Origin: JACVRX01 sp963819885
GTDB taxonomy: Bacteria > Actinomycetota > Actinomycetes > Jiangellales > Jiangellaceae
DNA length: 64,000 nt
Assembly (NCBI GenBank): GCA_963819885.1
Contig: CAWFXV010000027.1
Coordinates: 67,807 to 131,806, forward strand
Direction of reading: 5' to 3'
Positions 1 to 8,856 of this stretch are shown one piece after another (position 1 is the first letter of the stretch; each line of letters opens with the position of its first letter). A program made the translations under genes and the position numbers. Below the pieces are notes generated by a model. The model saw nothing but the letters and a program-made list of their open reading frames with translations, was not told the DNA's origin and ran no database searches.

Positions 1-1
1 G

Positions 2-1132
<1,131 letters not shown>

Positions 1133-1137
1133 CCCTG

Positions 1138-2367
1138 GTGATGCCGTCGACACTTCCGGAGGGCGAGTCAGCGCCGCCCGACGGGGCGTTGCCAGAGTCG
1201 GCACTCACCGAGTTCGGTACCCGACCGTTCGGGGTCTATCTGCATGTGCCGTTCTGCACGACGCGCTGCGGCTATTGCGATTTCAACACCTATACGGCCA
1301 CTGAGTTGGGCCCCGACCCCGGAGCATCACGTGACTCGTGGGCGGATGCCGCGATCGCCGAGCTCCGCCTCGCCCGTCGGGTGCTCGGAGACGCCGAGCT
1401 GCCCGTGGCCACGGTGTTCTTCGGCGGCGGAACACCCACCCTGCTGCGACCTCGAGATCTCGGTCGCGTCCTGCGCGCGGTCGACACCGAATTCGGGCTG
1501 GAACCGGGTGCGGAGATCACGACCGAGGCCAACCCGGAGTCCGTCGATGCCCGCTCGCTCGCACAGCTGCGCACGGTGGGCTTCACGCGGATCTCGCTGG
1601 GGATGCAAAGCGCCCTGTCACACGTCCTGGCGGTCCTCGATCGCGCCCACACGCCGGGCCGCCCGGTTGACGCGGTGGGAGAAGCCCACGACGCCGGCTT
1701 CGAGCACGTCAACCTCGACCTGATCTACGGAACCCCCGGGGAGAGCCTCTCCGACTGGCAGGCCAGCGTCGAGGCAGCGATCGCGGCCGGCCCGGACCAC
1801 GTCAGCGCATATTCGCTGATCGTCGAGCCCGGCACCAGGCTGGCAGCCCGCATTCGCGGCGGCGAGCTGGCGATGCCCGACGAGGACGAGCAGGCCGAGA
1901 AGTATCTGCTGGCCGATGATCTGCTGACCGCCGCCGGGTTGGGATGGTACGAAATATCGAACTGGGCAGCCTCGCACAATGCCCGTTGTCGCCACAACGG
2001 GCTGTATTGGACCGGCGCGGATTGGTGGGGCGTCGGCCCGGGAGCGCACAGCCACATCGGTGGTGTCCGGTGGTGGAACGTCAAGCATCCGGCGGCGTGG
2101 GCCCGTCGACTCGCGGCAGGGCAGAGCCCGGCCCAGGCCAGGGAGGTTCTCGACTCCGGCGCCCGCCGGGTCGAACGCATCCTGTTGGAGACTCGGCTCG
2201 CGGATGGGCTCGACGTGACCGCACTGACCGAACCGGGCCGCGCAGTGACCGCCGACCTGGTGGCTGACGGGCTCCTCGAGCACGACCGGCTCGGCCGCGG
2301 GCGAATCGTGCTGACCCGACGAGGCCGCCTGTTGGCCGATGCCGTCGTACGCGATCTGGTCGCCTGA
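1138..2367 (+). CDS. hemW: HemW, heme chaperone-type radical SAM protein
   Basis: A 409-aa radical SAM protein. The [4Fe-4S] cysteines are C40, C44 and C47 (CTTRCGYCDF). The CxxxCxxC set is followed by Phe rather than the fourth Cys found in true oxygen-independent coproporphyrinogen oxidase, which points to HemW, a heme-binding chaperone, rather than HemN. GGGTP (about 96-100) is the SAM-binding motif, and the C-terminal part resembles the HemN_C winged-helix region. The start is GTG at 1138 or ATG at 1141; they differ by one codon. In many actinobacteria hemW lies immediately before hrcA-dnaJ, as here, with a small reverse-strand membrane-protein gene inserted between. It is often mis-annotated as coproporphyrinogen III oxidase. 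Confidence 0.93.
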   Translation: MMPSTLPEGESAPPDGALPESALTEFGTRPFGVYLHVPFCTTRCGYCDFNTYTATELGPDPGASRDSWADAAIAELRLARRVLGDAELPVATVFFGGGTPTLLRPRDLGRVLRAVDTEFGLEPGAEITTEANPESVDARSLAQLRTVGFTRISLGMQSALSHVLAVLDRAHTPGRPVDAVGEAHDAGFEHVNLDLIYGTPGESLSDWQASVEAAIAAGPDHVSAYSLIVEPGTRLAARIRGGELAMPDEDEQAEKYLLADDLLTAAGLGWYEISNWAASHNARCRHNGLYWTGADWWGVGPGAHSHIGGVRWWNVKHPAAWARRLAAGQSPAQAREVLDSGARRVERILLETRLADGLDVTALTEPGRAVTADLVADGLLEHDRLGRGRIVLTRRGRLLADAVVRDLVA

Positions 2368-2372
2368 GCCCG

Positions 2373-2741
2373 CTACTTCACGAACCGGATCGTCAACGGG
2401 TAGCGGTACTGCTCACCTGAGCTCGCTCGGACCGCTCCGAGGATCACGGTCACCACATAGAGGATGCCCAGCGCGACGAGCAGCAGGATTCCTATTCCAA
2501 CGATGATCAGAATCACACTGATCGCGATGTAGATGAGCACGGTCAGGTTGAAGTTGAGCGCCTCGACCGCGTGTTGCCGGACGAACTGGGAGCGGTCTCC
2601 GCGAACGAGCAAGATGATCAACGGTCCGAGGAACCCCAGCGCAATGTAGGCGGCGACGAACGCCGACAGATGCGCCCCCATGGCCCAGTTGCGATCCTCT
2701 GACGGGACCGCGGGCAGCGATGCCGATCTGTCCTCGGTCAC
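2373..2741 (-). CDS. DUF4870-family small membrane protein
   Basis: A 122-aa protein starting at GTG 2741, chosen because AGGAG lies 6 nt upstream; longer in-frame starts have no such site and would run into the hrcA promoter. After a hydrophilic N-terminus there are about three hydrophobic segments (residues ~28-50 and two between ~65 and 105). Between them is the block FVRQHAVEALNFNLT, a hallmark of the DUF4870 (Tic20-like) family of small actinobacterial membrane proteins. The function is unknown. It is convergent with hemW (5 bp between stops) and divergent from hrcA, so the intergene at 2742-2883 must hold both promoters. Confidence 0.85.
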   Translation of the reverse strand: MTEDRSASLPAVPSEDRNWAMGAHLSAFVAAYIALGFLGPLIILLVRGDRSQFVRQHAVEALNFNLTVLIYIAISVILIIVGIGILLLVALGILYVVTVILGAVRASSGEQYRYPLTIRFVK

Positions 2742-2834
2742 TGTGAACTCCTGATCGAGAGGTCGAGTTTCACAGGCTAGCCTTCGACCGAGGTCGGCTC
2801 GCCATTCGGCTCGAGCCAGAGGGCACACGTAGAC

Positions 2835-2861
2835 TTGGCACTCAGATTCACCGAGTGCCAA
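2835..2861 (+). promoter_or_regulatory. CIRCE operator (HrcA binding site)
   Basis: A perfect 9-bp inverted repeat, TTGGCACTC-N9-GAGTGCCAA, 23 bp before the hrcA start. Spacing and arms match the CIRCE element (consensus TTAGCACTC-N9-GAGTGCTAA) bound by HrcA. Its position implies autorepression of hrcA-dnaJ, relieved on heat shock. DUF4870, transcribed the other way, could be co-regulated. Confidence 0.95.
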
Positions 2862-2883
2862 TAGCCCGAGGGAGGTGCGCCCG

Positions 2884-3909
2884 GTGTCGCTCGACGACCG
2901 CAAACTCGAGGTGCTGCGCGCCATCGTCGAGGACTACGTCGCGACCCAGGAACCGGTCGGGTCCAAGGCACTGGTCGACCGCCATCACCTGGACGTCTCG
3001 CCGGCCACCATCCGCAACGACATGGCCGTGCTCGAGGAAGAGGGGTACATCGCCCAGCCACACACCAGTGCCGGCCGAATCCCCACCGACAAGGGTTATC
3101 GCCTCTTCGTCGACCGGCTGTCGACGGTGAAGCCGCTGTCACCGGCCGAGAAGCGTGCGATCCAGACGTTCCTCGACGGCGCCGTCGATCTCGACGACGT
3201 CGTCACCCGAACGGTCCGCCTGCTCGCACAACTCACTCGCCAGGTCGCCGTCGTTCAGTATCCGTCGCTGACCCGGTCGACAGTCCGGCACGTCGAGTTG
3301 GTGCCGCTGAGCACGAGTCGGGTACTACTGGTGCTCATCACCGACGCGGGCCGGGTCGAGCAACGCATCGTGGAGCTGCCGGGGGAGGCCGACGACGCGC
3401 TCTTCGGCGATCTCCGCGCGCGGTTGGGTCACGCGGTGGCCGGTCTGGACATGTCCGCGGTCGCCACGACGGTCGAGTCACTTCCGGAGTCGTTCTCGCC
3501 GGAGGACCGACACGTTGTCGCCGCAGTGGCTGCCACCTTGATCGAAGCGCTCGTGGACAAGCACGACGAGCGCCTCGCCGTCGCCGGCACTGCCAACCTG
3601 GCGCGATTCGGGCAGGGCTTCGAGACCGGTCTGGAGTCCCTGCTGGAGGCGCTGGAAGAGCACGTCGTCCTGCTCCGGCTGCTGGGGGAGGCGACCAGCC
3701 CGTCGACGCTCACCGTCCGGATCGGCCACGAGAACGCCCAATCGGGCTTGTCGGCCACGTCGATCATCACCACCGGATACGGCCCGGGAGAGCGGGCGCT
3801 GGCGAGCATGGGCGTCGTCGGTCCCACCCGGATGGATTACCCGGGAACAATCGCCGCGGTGGGAGCCGTTGCGCGATACGTCAGTCAAATCCTGGCCCGG
3901 AACAACTAG
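2884..3909 (+). CDS. hrcA: HrcA heat-inducible transcription repressor
   Basis: A 341-aa HrcA. The N-terminal winged helix (residues ~1-75) includes VGSKALVDR, VSPATIRNDMAVLEEEGYI and the SAGRIPTDKGYR block typical of the family. The rest is the GAF-like dimerisation domain ending in DYPGTIAAVGAVARYVSQIL. I prefer GTG 2884 because GGGAGG sits 8 nt upstream; the in-frame GTG at 2875 overlaps that ribosome-binding site. The CIRCE box in its own promoter shows autoregulation. dnaJ follows after 6 bp, giving the standard actinobacterial hrcA-dnaJ operon. The length is normal for the family and nothing looks damaged. Confidence 0.96.
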   Translation: MSLDDRKLEVLRAIVEDYVATQEPVGSKALVDRHHLDVSPATIRNDMAVLEEEGYIAQPHTSAGRIPTDKGYRLFVDRLSTVKPLSPAEKRAIQTFLDGAVDLDDVVTRTVRLLAQLTRQVAVVQYPSLTRSTVRHVELVPLSTSRVLLVLITDAGRVEQRIVELPGEADDALFGDLRARLGHAVAGLDMSAVATTVESLPESFSPEDRHVVAAVAATLIEALVDKHDERLAVAGTANLARFGQGFETGLESLLEALEEHVVLLRLLGEATSPSTLTVRIGHENAQSGLSATSIITTGYGPGERALASMGVVGPTRMDYPGTIAAVGAVARYVSQILARNN

Positions 3910-3915
3910 GGGAAC

Positions 3916-5055
3916 TTGGACAGCGTGGTGCCTACAACCGACTACTACGAGGTGCTTGGCGTCTCGCGCGATGCGTCTACCGACGACATCAAGAGGGCGT
4001 ATCGCCGGCTCGCGCGTCAGCTCCACCCCGACATCAATCCGGACCCGCACACACAAGAGCGGTTCAAGGAGGTCACGAACGCCTACGAGGTCCTAGCCGA
4101 CGCTCGCAAGCGTGAGATGTACGACCTCGGCGCCGATCCGCTGGCCAGTGGCAACGGAGCGGGCGGCGGATTCGGGGCCGGCTTCTCCTTCACCGACATC
4201 ATGGACGCCTTCTTCGGCGGCACAGCGACTACTCGCGGGCCACGCAGCCGGATCCGGCGCGGCCAGGACGCTCTTGTCCGCCTGGAGGTCGAGCTGGCCG
4301 AGGCGGCGTTCGGCGCGACCAAGGACCTTCAGGTCGACACGGCGATCGTGTGCGGGACCTGCCACGGCGCGGGGACGTCTCCTGGTACCCAAATGGTCAC
4401 GTGTCACACCTGCTCCGGCCGAGGCGAGATCAGTCAGGTACAGCGATCGTTCCTCGGCCAGGTGATGACGACTCGACCATGCCCGCAGTGCCACGGCTTC
4501 GGCACCGTCAACCCGCGCCCGTGCGTCGAGTGCGCCGGCGATGGGCGGGTACGCACCCGCCGGAGCCTCACCATCAAGATTCCAGCGGGGGTCGACTCCG
4601 GCACCCGGATCCAGCTGGCCGGCGAGGGTGAGATCGGCCCGGGGGGTGGGCCGCCAGGTGACCTCTACGTCGAACTGGTCATGCGCCCGCATCCGGTATT
4701 CGACCGTAATGGCGACGACCTGCACTGCACGGTCGAGCTGCCGATGACGGCGGCCGCGCTGGGTACCACGATCGAGCTGGAAACTCTCGACGGCGCCGAG
4801 GCGATCGAGGTCAAGGCTGGAGCCCAGCCCGGCCAGACGCTGAAGATCCCGGCCCGCGGGGTACCCAAGCTGCGCGGCACGGGCCGAGGAGACCTGCTGG
4901 TGCACCTCGAGGTCAGTACGCCGACCCGGCTCGACTCCCGCCAGGAGGAGCTGCTGCGCGAGCTGGCCCAGCTGCGCAACGAGGAACATCCGCACGGGGC
5001 CGTGTCCTCCCAGGGCCAGAATCTGTTCACCCGCCTCCGCGACGCCTTCAAGTGA
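3916..5055 (+). CDS. dnaJ: DnaJ co-chaperone (DnaJ2 type)
   Basis: A 379-aa Hsp40 co-chaperone that stimulates the DnaK ATPase. The J-domain occupies residues ~9-70 with HPD at 37-39, followed by a short Gly/Phe linker (GNGAGGGFGAGF). The zinc centre has four CxxCxGxG-type repeats using Cys 146/149, 163/166, 189/192 and 203/206. The C-terminal substrate-binding domains follow. The short G/F linker and linkage to hrcA rather than to dnaK-grpE mark it as the second, HrcA-controlled DnaJ of actinobacteria. The start is uncertain: TTG 3916 has AGGGGA only 2-3 nt upstream, whereas GTG 3925 would have better spacing; the difference is three codons. Confidence 0.95.
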   Translation: MDSVVPTTDYYEVLGVSRDASTDDIKRAYRRLARQLHPDINPDPHTQERFKEVTNAYEVLADARKREMYDLGADPLASGNGAGGGFGAGFSFTDIMDAFFGGTATTRGPRSRIRRGQDALVRLEVELAEAAFGATKDLQVDTAIVCGTCHGAGTSPGTQMVTCHTCSGRGEISQVQRSFLGQVMTTRPCPQCHGFGTVNPRPCVECAGDGRVRTRRSLTIKIPAGVDSGTRIQLAGEGEIGPGGGPPGDLYVELVMRPHPVFDRNGDDLHCTVELPMTAAALGTTIELETLDGAEAIEVKAGAQPGQTLKIPARGVPKLRGTGRGDLLVHLEVSTPTRLDSRQEELLRELAQLRNEEHPHGAVSSQGQNLFTRLRDAFK

Positions 5056-5111
5056 GGCCCTCGCCCACCGGAACGGGTCGGTGCGTGGTCCGGGCCGACC
5101 GGCGCGCTGGT

Positions 5112-6224
5112 CTACCGCACGCTGAAGTTCTTGGTGTCGCTCATCGGCCCGGGACCCTCCGCGCCACCGCTCAGGTCGGTTTCCATGACGACGACGGAGT
5201 AGACGCCCGGCTCGAGATCGACCTCGAACGCGAACTCGGAGAACGTGCTGGCATCGGAGGTGGTCGTGAAACTCTCCTCGACCAGGTTGCCCTCGTCGTC
5301 GAAGACCTGCCAGCTGAGATTGCCCTCAACAGCCAACGCCACGCCACTGATCGTCACTGTCCCGCCCACGACGGCCCCGTCCTGTGGGTTGTCGATCTGC
5401 ACGTGCTGCCAGACGTTCACCAGCGGGGCCCGTCCGATCGGATCGGACAAGTCGAGCCGACCCCACATCTGGTTCGGCGGCTCGCCGTCGACCAGGATCT
5501 GCACCGGAAGCCGGCCGTTCTCGCCCGCCATACTCGCCGCGGCTGTCACGGTGTAGACGAGCTGCTGGACCGAGATCTCGGCGACGTCGTCCCGAACGCC
5601 GGTGTAGTCGGTATGACCGGTCAGGTTGACCTCGATCACATCGTTTCTCACCTCGACACCCAGCAGTTGGGTGTCGGCCTGCCAAAAGCTCATGTATTCC
5701 GGATCTTGTGCCGGTTCGGCGAGCATGGTGTTCACCGCGGCGGAAATCACCCCGTCCGGGGTCGGCCTGTTCTGGAATTCGCGGGCAAGCCGCCATCCTT
5801 GGGTCGTCTCGGTCACGTAGTAGACAGGCACGGCCGCATTGTCCGGCTGCGGATCCTCCGTCTCCGGCGGCGGCGGAGGAATCGTCTCGGTCGAGGTTGG
5901 TGGGCTGGCCGATTCGGTGACCGACGGTGTCGGGCTTTGTACCGTTGTTGGCGACGGCGACGAATCGGAACCGGTTGCCGTCGTGTCGTCGGACGACCCG
6001 CCGAGCCACCATGAGCTACCGACGATGACGGCGAGTGCAGTGACCGAGGCGGCGGCCATGCCGAGCACGACCGGTCGCCGCCACAGCGGTGGCCGGGAGG
6101 TACGCCGGCGGATGTTGGACAGTGCGTCGAGGCTGGGCAGGACATCGTCGGCCTGCTCGTGCAGCGCCCGGCGCAGGAGCTCCTCGTCGCGGCGGAACCG
6201 CTCGTCGTCGATGCTCATGCCCAT
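5112..6224 (-). CDS. Membrane-anchored GerMN/Gmad2-domain protein, putative anti-sigma partner
   Basis: A 370-aa protein with a cytosolic N-terminus (~1-50), one transmembrane helix (about residues 51-76), a low-complexity Ser/Thr/Pro linker (~80-125), a GerMN-like domain (~130-250, around PVQILVDG) and a C-terminal Gmad2 immunoglobulin-like domain (~255-370). GerMN and Gmad2 occur in spore-germination and cell-envelope proteins such as the LpqB group. The gene overlaps the end of the ECF sigma factor gene by 10 bp, the arrangement usual for sigma/anti-sigma pairs. The ~50-residue cytosolic segment could hold the sigma factor, but I see no clear zinc-binding HxxxCxxC motif. The anti-sigma role is therefore inference from topology and context. 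Confidence 0.72.
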   Translation of the reverse strand: MGMSIDDERFRRDEELLRRALHEQADDVLPSLDALSNIRRRTSRPPLWRRPVVLGMAAASVTALAVIVGSSWWLGGSSDDTTATGSDSSPSPTTVQSPTPSVTESASPPTSTETIPPPPPETEDPQPDNAAVPVYYVTETTQGWRLAREFQNRPTPDGVISAAVNTMLAEPAQDPEYMSFWQADTQLLGVEVRNDVIEVNLTGHTDYTGVRDDVAEISVQQLVYTVTAAASMAGENGRLPVQILVDGEPPNQMWGRLDLSDPIGRAPLVNVWQHVQIDNPQDGAVVGGTVTISGVALAVEGNLSWQVFDDEGNLVEESFTTTSDASTFSEFAFEVDLEPGVYSVVVMETDLSGGAEGPGPMSDTKNFSVR

Positions 6225-6847
6225 TGCTCCAAACTCGCGCGTAGCGTGGCCATCCCCCGCGACGCGTGGCTCTTGACGGCTCCCCGGCTGATCTTCATCG
6301 CCTCCGCGATCTCGGCTTCGGAGAGGTCCGCGAAGTAGCGCAATACCAGCGCCTCACGCTGGCGAGTCGGCAGCTGGCGTAGTGCCTCCGTGACCGCAGT
6401 ACCGGCGACCCCTCGCAGCGCCCCGGACTCCGCACTGGGCACGTCGATCGGCCGGTCGTCGGGATGCCGCGCGGCGACCGACCGTCGACGCTGGATCGAT
6501 CGCGTGTTGTGGATGACCGACGTACGCAAATAAGCGGCCGCACTTCCGGGATCCCTCAACTTCCTCCACCGGCGGTGTAGAGAGACGAATGCATCCTGGA
6601 CTGCCTCCTCGGCGACGGCCTGATCACGGAGCAGCAGCGTTGCCAGCCGGACCAGACCGCTGTAGTGGACCGTGAAGAGCTCGGTGACCATCCGGTCGGC
6701 TTCGCTGCTGAACGAGGCAGCCCCGGCCCCAATGCTCACCGCCCACTCCTCGTACCCGCTCGCCGGCGGAATCCCGCACGAGGCGGGTCCACCGACGGTG
6801 ACAGGGCAGGCGACGGCCATGTCCCATGGACGCTCTGCCCCCCGCAT
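6215..6847 (-). CDS. ECF-type RNA polymerase sigma factor (SigE family)
   Basis: An extracytoplasmic-function sigma-70 factor of up to 210 aa. Region 2 (residues ~53-115) includes DAFVSLHRRWRKLRDPGSAAAYL. Region 4 (~150-205) includes LPTRQREALVLRYF and the helix-turn-helix SEAEIAEAMKISRGAVKSH. This pattern is typical of the large SigE-like ECF group of actinomycetes. The first ~36 residues are poorly conserved in character; a GTG at residue 37 or the ATG at residue 53 could be the true start. The downstream gene overlaps it and encodes a membrane protein likely to control it. The pair is divergent from the HIT gene and interrupts the usual dnaJ-rsmE-HIT order. Confidence 0.88.
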   Translation of the reverse strand: MRGAERPWDMAVACPVTVGGPASCGIPPASGYEEWAVSIGAGAASFSSEADRMVTELFTVHYSGLVRLATLLLRDQAVAEEAVQDAFVSLHRRWRKLRDPGSAAAYLRTSVIHNTRSIQRRRSVAARHPDDRPIDVPSAESGALRGVAGTAVTEALRQLPTRQREALVLRYFADLSEAEIAEAMKISRGAVKSHASRGMATLRASLEQWA

Positions 6848-6909
6848 CGGTTGACAACGTCACCGTAGATGCACCCTAGAGGCGTCGATGCGCCCGTACG
6901 ATGCGGGGC

Positions 6910-7257
6910 GTGAACGACTCGCCGGACTGTCTGTTCTGCCGAATCGTCGCCGGTGAGGTGCCGGCCACAATCCTGCAGGCCTCCGACCGGGTCATCGCCT
7001 TTCGCGACGTCTCGCCGCAGGCACCGACCCACGTTCTGGTCATCCCTCGGGAGCATTATCCCGATGTCGGCGCACTGGCCGAGGCGGACCCGGAGACGCT
7101 GGCCGAACTGGTGCGCGAGGCCAGCGCCATCGCCGAGAACGATGATCTCGATGCCTTTCGGCTGGTCTTCAACACCGGTTCCGGGGCTGGTCAATCGGTC
7201 TTTCACGTGCACGGACACGTGCTTGGCGGCCGCGCGTTGAAGTGGCCACCAGGCTAA
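6910..7257 (+). CDS. HIT-family nucleotide-binding hydrolase
   Basis: A 115-aa histidine-triad protein with the signature HVHGHVLGG near the C-terminus and the N-terminal CLFCRIVAGEVPA block of the HinT/PKCI group, which hydrolyse purine nucleoside phosphoramidates and similar nucleotides. I place the start at GTG 6910 because a TACGAT hexamer ends exactly 7 nt upstream, a leaderless arrangement seen repeatedly in this window; ATG 6901 (three codons longer) is the alternative. It precedes phoH and ybeY, its standard partners in actinobacteria. There is an 82-bp gap before phoH. Confidence 0.93.
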   Translation: MNDSPDCLFCRIVAGEVPATILQASDRVIAFRDVSPQAPTHVLVIPREHYPDVGALAEADPETLAELVREASAIAENDDLDAFRLVFNTGSGAGQSVFHVHGHVLGGRALKWPPG

Positions 7258-7339
7258 CTCGCCGGATATCACCAGTAGCATTGACCACTTAACGCAGCCG
7301 AGACCGAAGGGCAGGCGCGAGCAGGCCGTCAGGCCGCCC

Positions 7340-8395
7340 ATGGCCGAGACACAAGGGGCCTCCCAGCGGGCCCAGCACAAGATCATCGTCCCATCGAGCG
7401 TGCCGATGGTGAGCCTGCTCGGGTCCACCGACGAGTTACTGCGGGTCATCGAGGACTCCTACCCGAGCGTTGACATGCTGGTCCGTGGCAACGAGATCAC
7501 CATGACCGGGGAATCCGACGACATCGCCGAGGCAGAACGCGCCCTGGACGAGCTGATCGCGGTCATCCGGACCGGACAAGGCCTCACCCCGGAGGCCGTC
7601 GAGCGCACAGTTGCGATGCTGCGGGCCCGAACTGCCGAGCGACCAGCCGATGTGCTGACGGCCAACATCCTGTCCAACCGTGGCCGCACCATCCGGGCCA
7701 AGACGCTGAACCAGAAGCGCTACGTCGATGCGATCGACCGGCACACGATCGTGTTCTCGATCGGACCGGCCGGGACCGGCAAGACCTACCTCGCCGTCGC
7801 GAAGGCCGTCCGGGCGCTGCAGGACAAGCAGGTCACGCGGATCGTGCTCACCCGCCCGGCGGTGGAGGCCGGGGAACGGCTGGGCTTTCTGCCGGGCACC
7901 CTGTCGGAGAAGATCGACCCTTATTTGCGGCCGCTTTACGACGCCCTGCACGACATGATGGATCCGGCGACGATTCCCCGGCTGATAACCGAAGGCACCA
8001 TCGAGGTGGCACCGCTGGGGTACATGCGTGGCCGTACGCTCAATGACGCGTTCGTGATACTCGACGAAGCCCAGAACACCTCGCCCGAGCAGATGAAGAT
8101 GTTCCTGACCCGGCTCGGCTTCGGGTCGAGGATGGTGGTCACCGGCGACGTGACCCAGATCGACCTGCCGGCCGGTACCCACAGCGGTCTCAAGATCGTC
8201 GAGGGCATTCTCGACGGCCTCGACGACGTCCACTTCAGCCGGCTGTCCAGTCATGACGTCGTCCGGCACCGGCTGGTGTCGGACATCGTCGACGCATACT
8301 CCCGCTTCGATGCCGAGCAGAGCGCGGGCCGACCCCCGGGGCGTGGCGGGCGCGAGGCGGGACGGGGTCGCCGTGGCTCCGGGGGACGATCGTGA
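7340..8395 (+). CDS. phoH: PhoH-like ATPase
   Basis: A 351-aa PhoH-family protein, a P-loop NTPase related to superfamily 1 helicases and linked to RNA metabolism. Walker A is GPAGTGKT (residues 142-149), preceded by KTLNQKRYVDAI; Walker B is VILDEAQNT (~236-244), followed by FLTRLGFGSRMVVTGD. The N-terminal ~90 residues form a small KH-like domain. The Gly/Arg-rich tail (about the last 20 residues) is low complexity. The stop overlaps the start of ybeY by 4 bases (GTGA), so the two are translationally coupled, consistent with a shared role in rRNA maturation and decay. Known relatives act on RNA; a specific substrate is not inferable. Confidence 0.95.
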   Translation: MAETQGASQRAQHKIIVPSSVPMVSLLGSTDELLRVIEDSYPSVDMLVRGNEITMTGESDDIAEAERALDELIAVIRTGQGLTPEAVERTVAMLRARTAERPADVLTANILSNRGRTIRAKTLNQKRYVDAIDRHTIVFSIGPAGTGKTYLAVAKAVRALQDKQVTRIVLTRPAVEAGERLGFLPGTLSEKIDPYLRPLYDALHDMMDPATIPRLITEGTIEVAPLGYMRGRTLNDAFVILDEAQNTSPEQMKMFLTRLGFGSRMVVTGDVTQIDLPAGTHSGLKIVEGILDGLDDVHFSRLSSHDVVRHRLVSDIVDAYSRFDAEQSAGRPPGRGGREAGRGRRGSGGRS

Positions 8396-8856
8396 CCATC
8401 GAGGTCAACAACGAGACTGCCACCGACCTCAACGAGAAAGACCTCTCCGACCTGTGCCGATTCGTGCTCGACCGGATGCGGATTCACCCGCAGGCTGAGC
8501 TCGCCGTGCTGCTCGTCGACCCCGAGACCATGGCCCAACTGCACGTGCAGTGGATGGATGAGCCGGGGCCCACCGATGTCCTGGCGTTCCCGATGGACGA
8601 GCTGCGCCCGACACCTCCAGACGAGGATCCGGCGCCTGGACTGCTCGGCGACGTCGTGCTGTGCCCCGACGTCGCACAGGAGCAAGCCCGCCACGCTGGT
8701 CACTCAGTCCAGGACGAGCTGCGACTGCTCACTACTCACGGCATCCTGCACCTGCTCGGTTACGACCATGGCGACCCGGTTCAGGAGAAGGAGATGTTCG
8801 GGCTGCAGGGGCAACTGCTCGACGACTGGGCGGTCGGCAGGAGGAGCGGCCGGTAA
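8392..8856 (+). CDS. ybeY: YbeY endoribonuclease / rRNA maturation factor
   Basis: A 154-aa single-strand-specific metallo-endoribonuclease needed for 16S rRNA 3'-end maturation and ribosome quality control. The zinc-binding signature HGILHLLGYDH is intact, with His at about 116, 120 and 126. The family motif TDVLAFPMDE precedes it. Its GTG start overlaps the phoH stop, and its TAA stop shares one base with the ATG of the next gene (TAATG), so phoH-ybeY-CBS protein are tightly coupled. The length and all key residues look normal. Confidence 0.96.
   Translation: MTIEVNNETATDLNEKDLSDLCRFVLDRMRIHPQAELAVLLVDPETMAQLHVQWMDEPGPTDVLAFPMDELRPTPPDEDPAPGLLGDVVLCPDVAQEQARHAGHSVQDELRLLTTHGILHLLGYDHGDPVQEKEMFGLQGQLLDDWAVGRRSGR

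Noticed and set aside
2862..2883. hrcA start at GTG 2875
   Set aside because: This codon overlaps the GGGAGG ribosome-binding site that fits GTG 2884.
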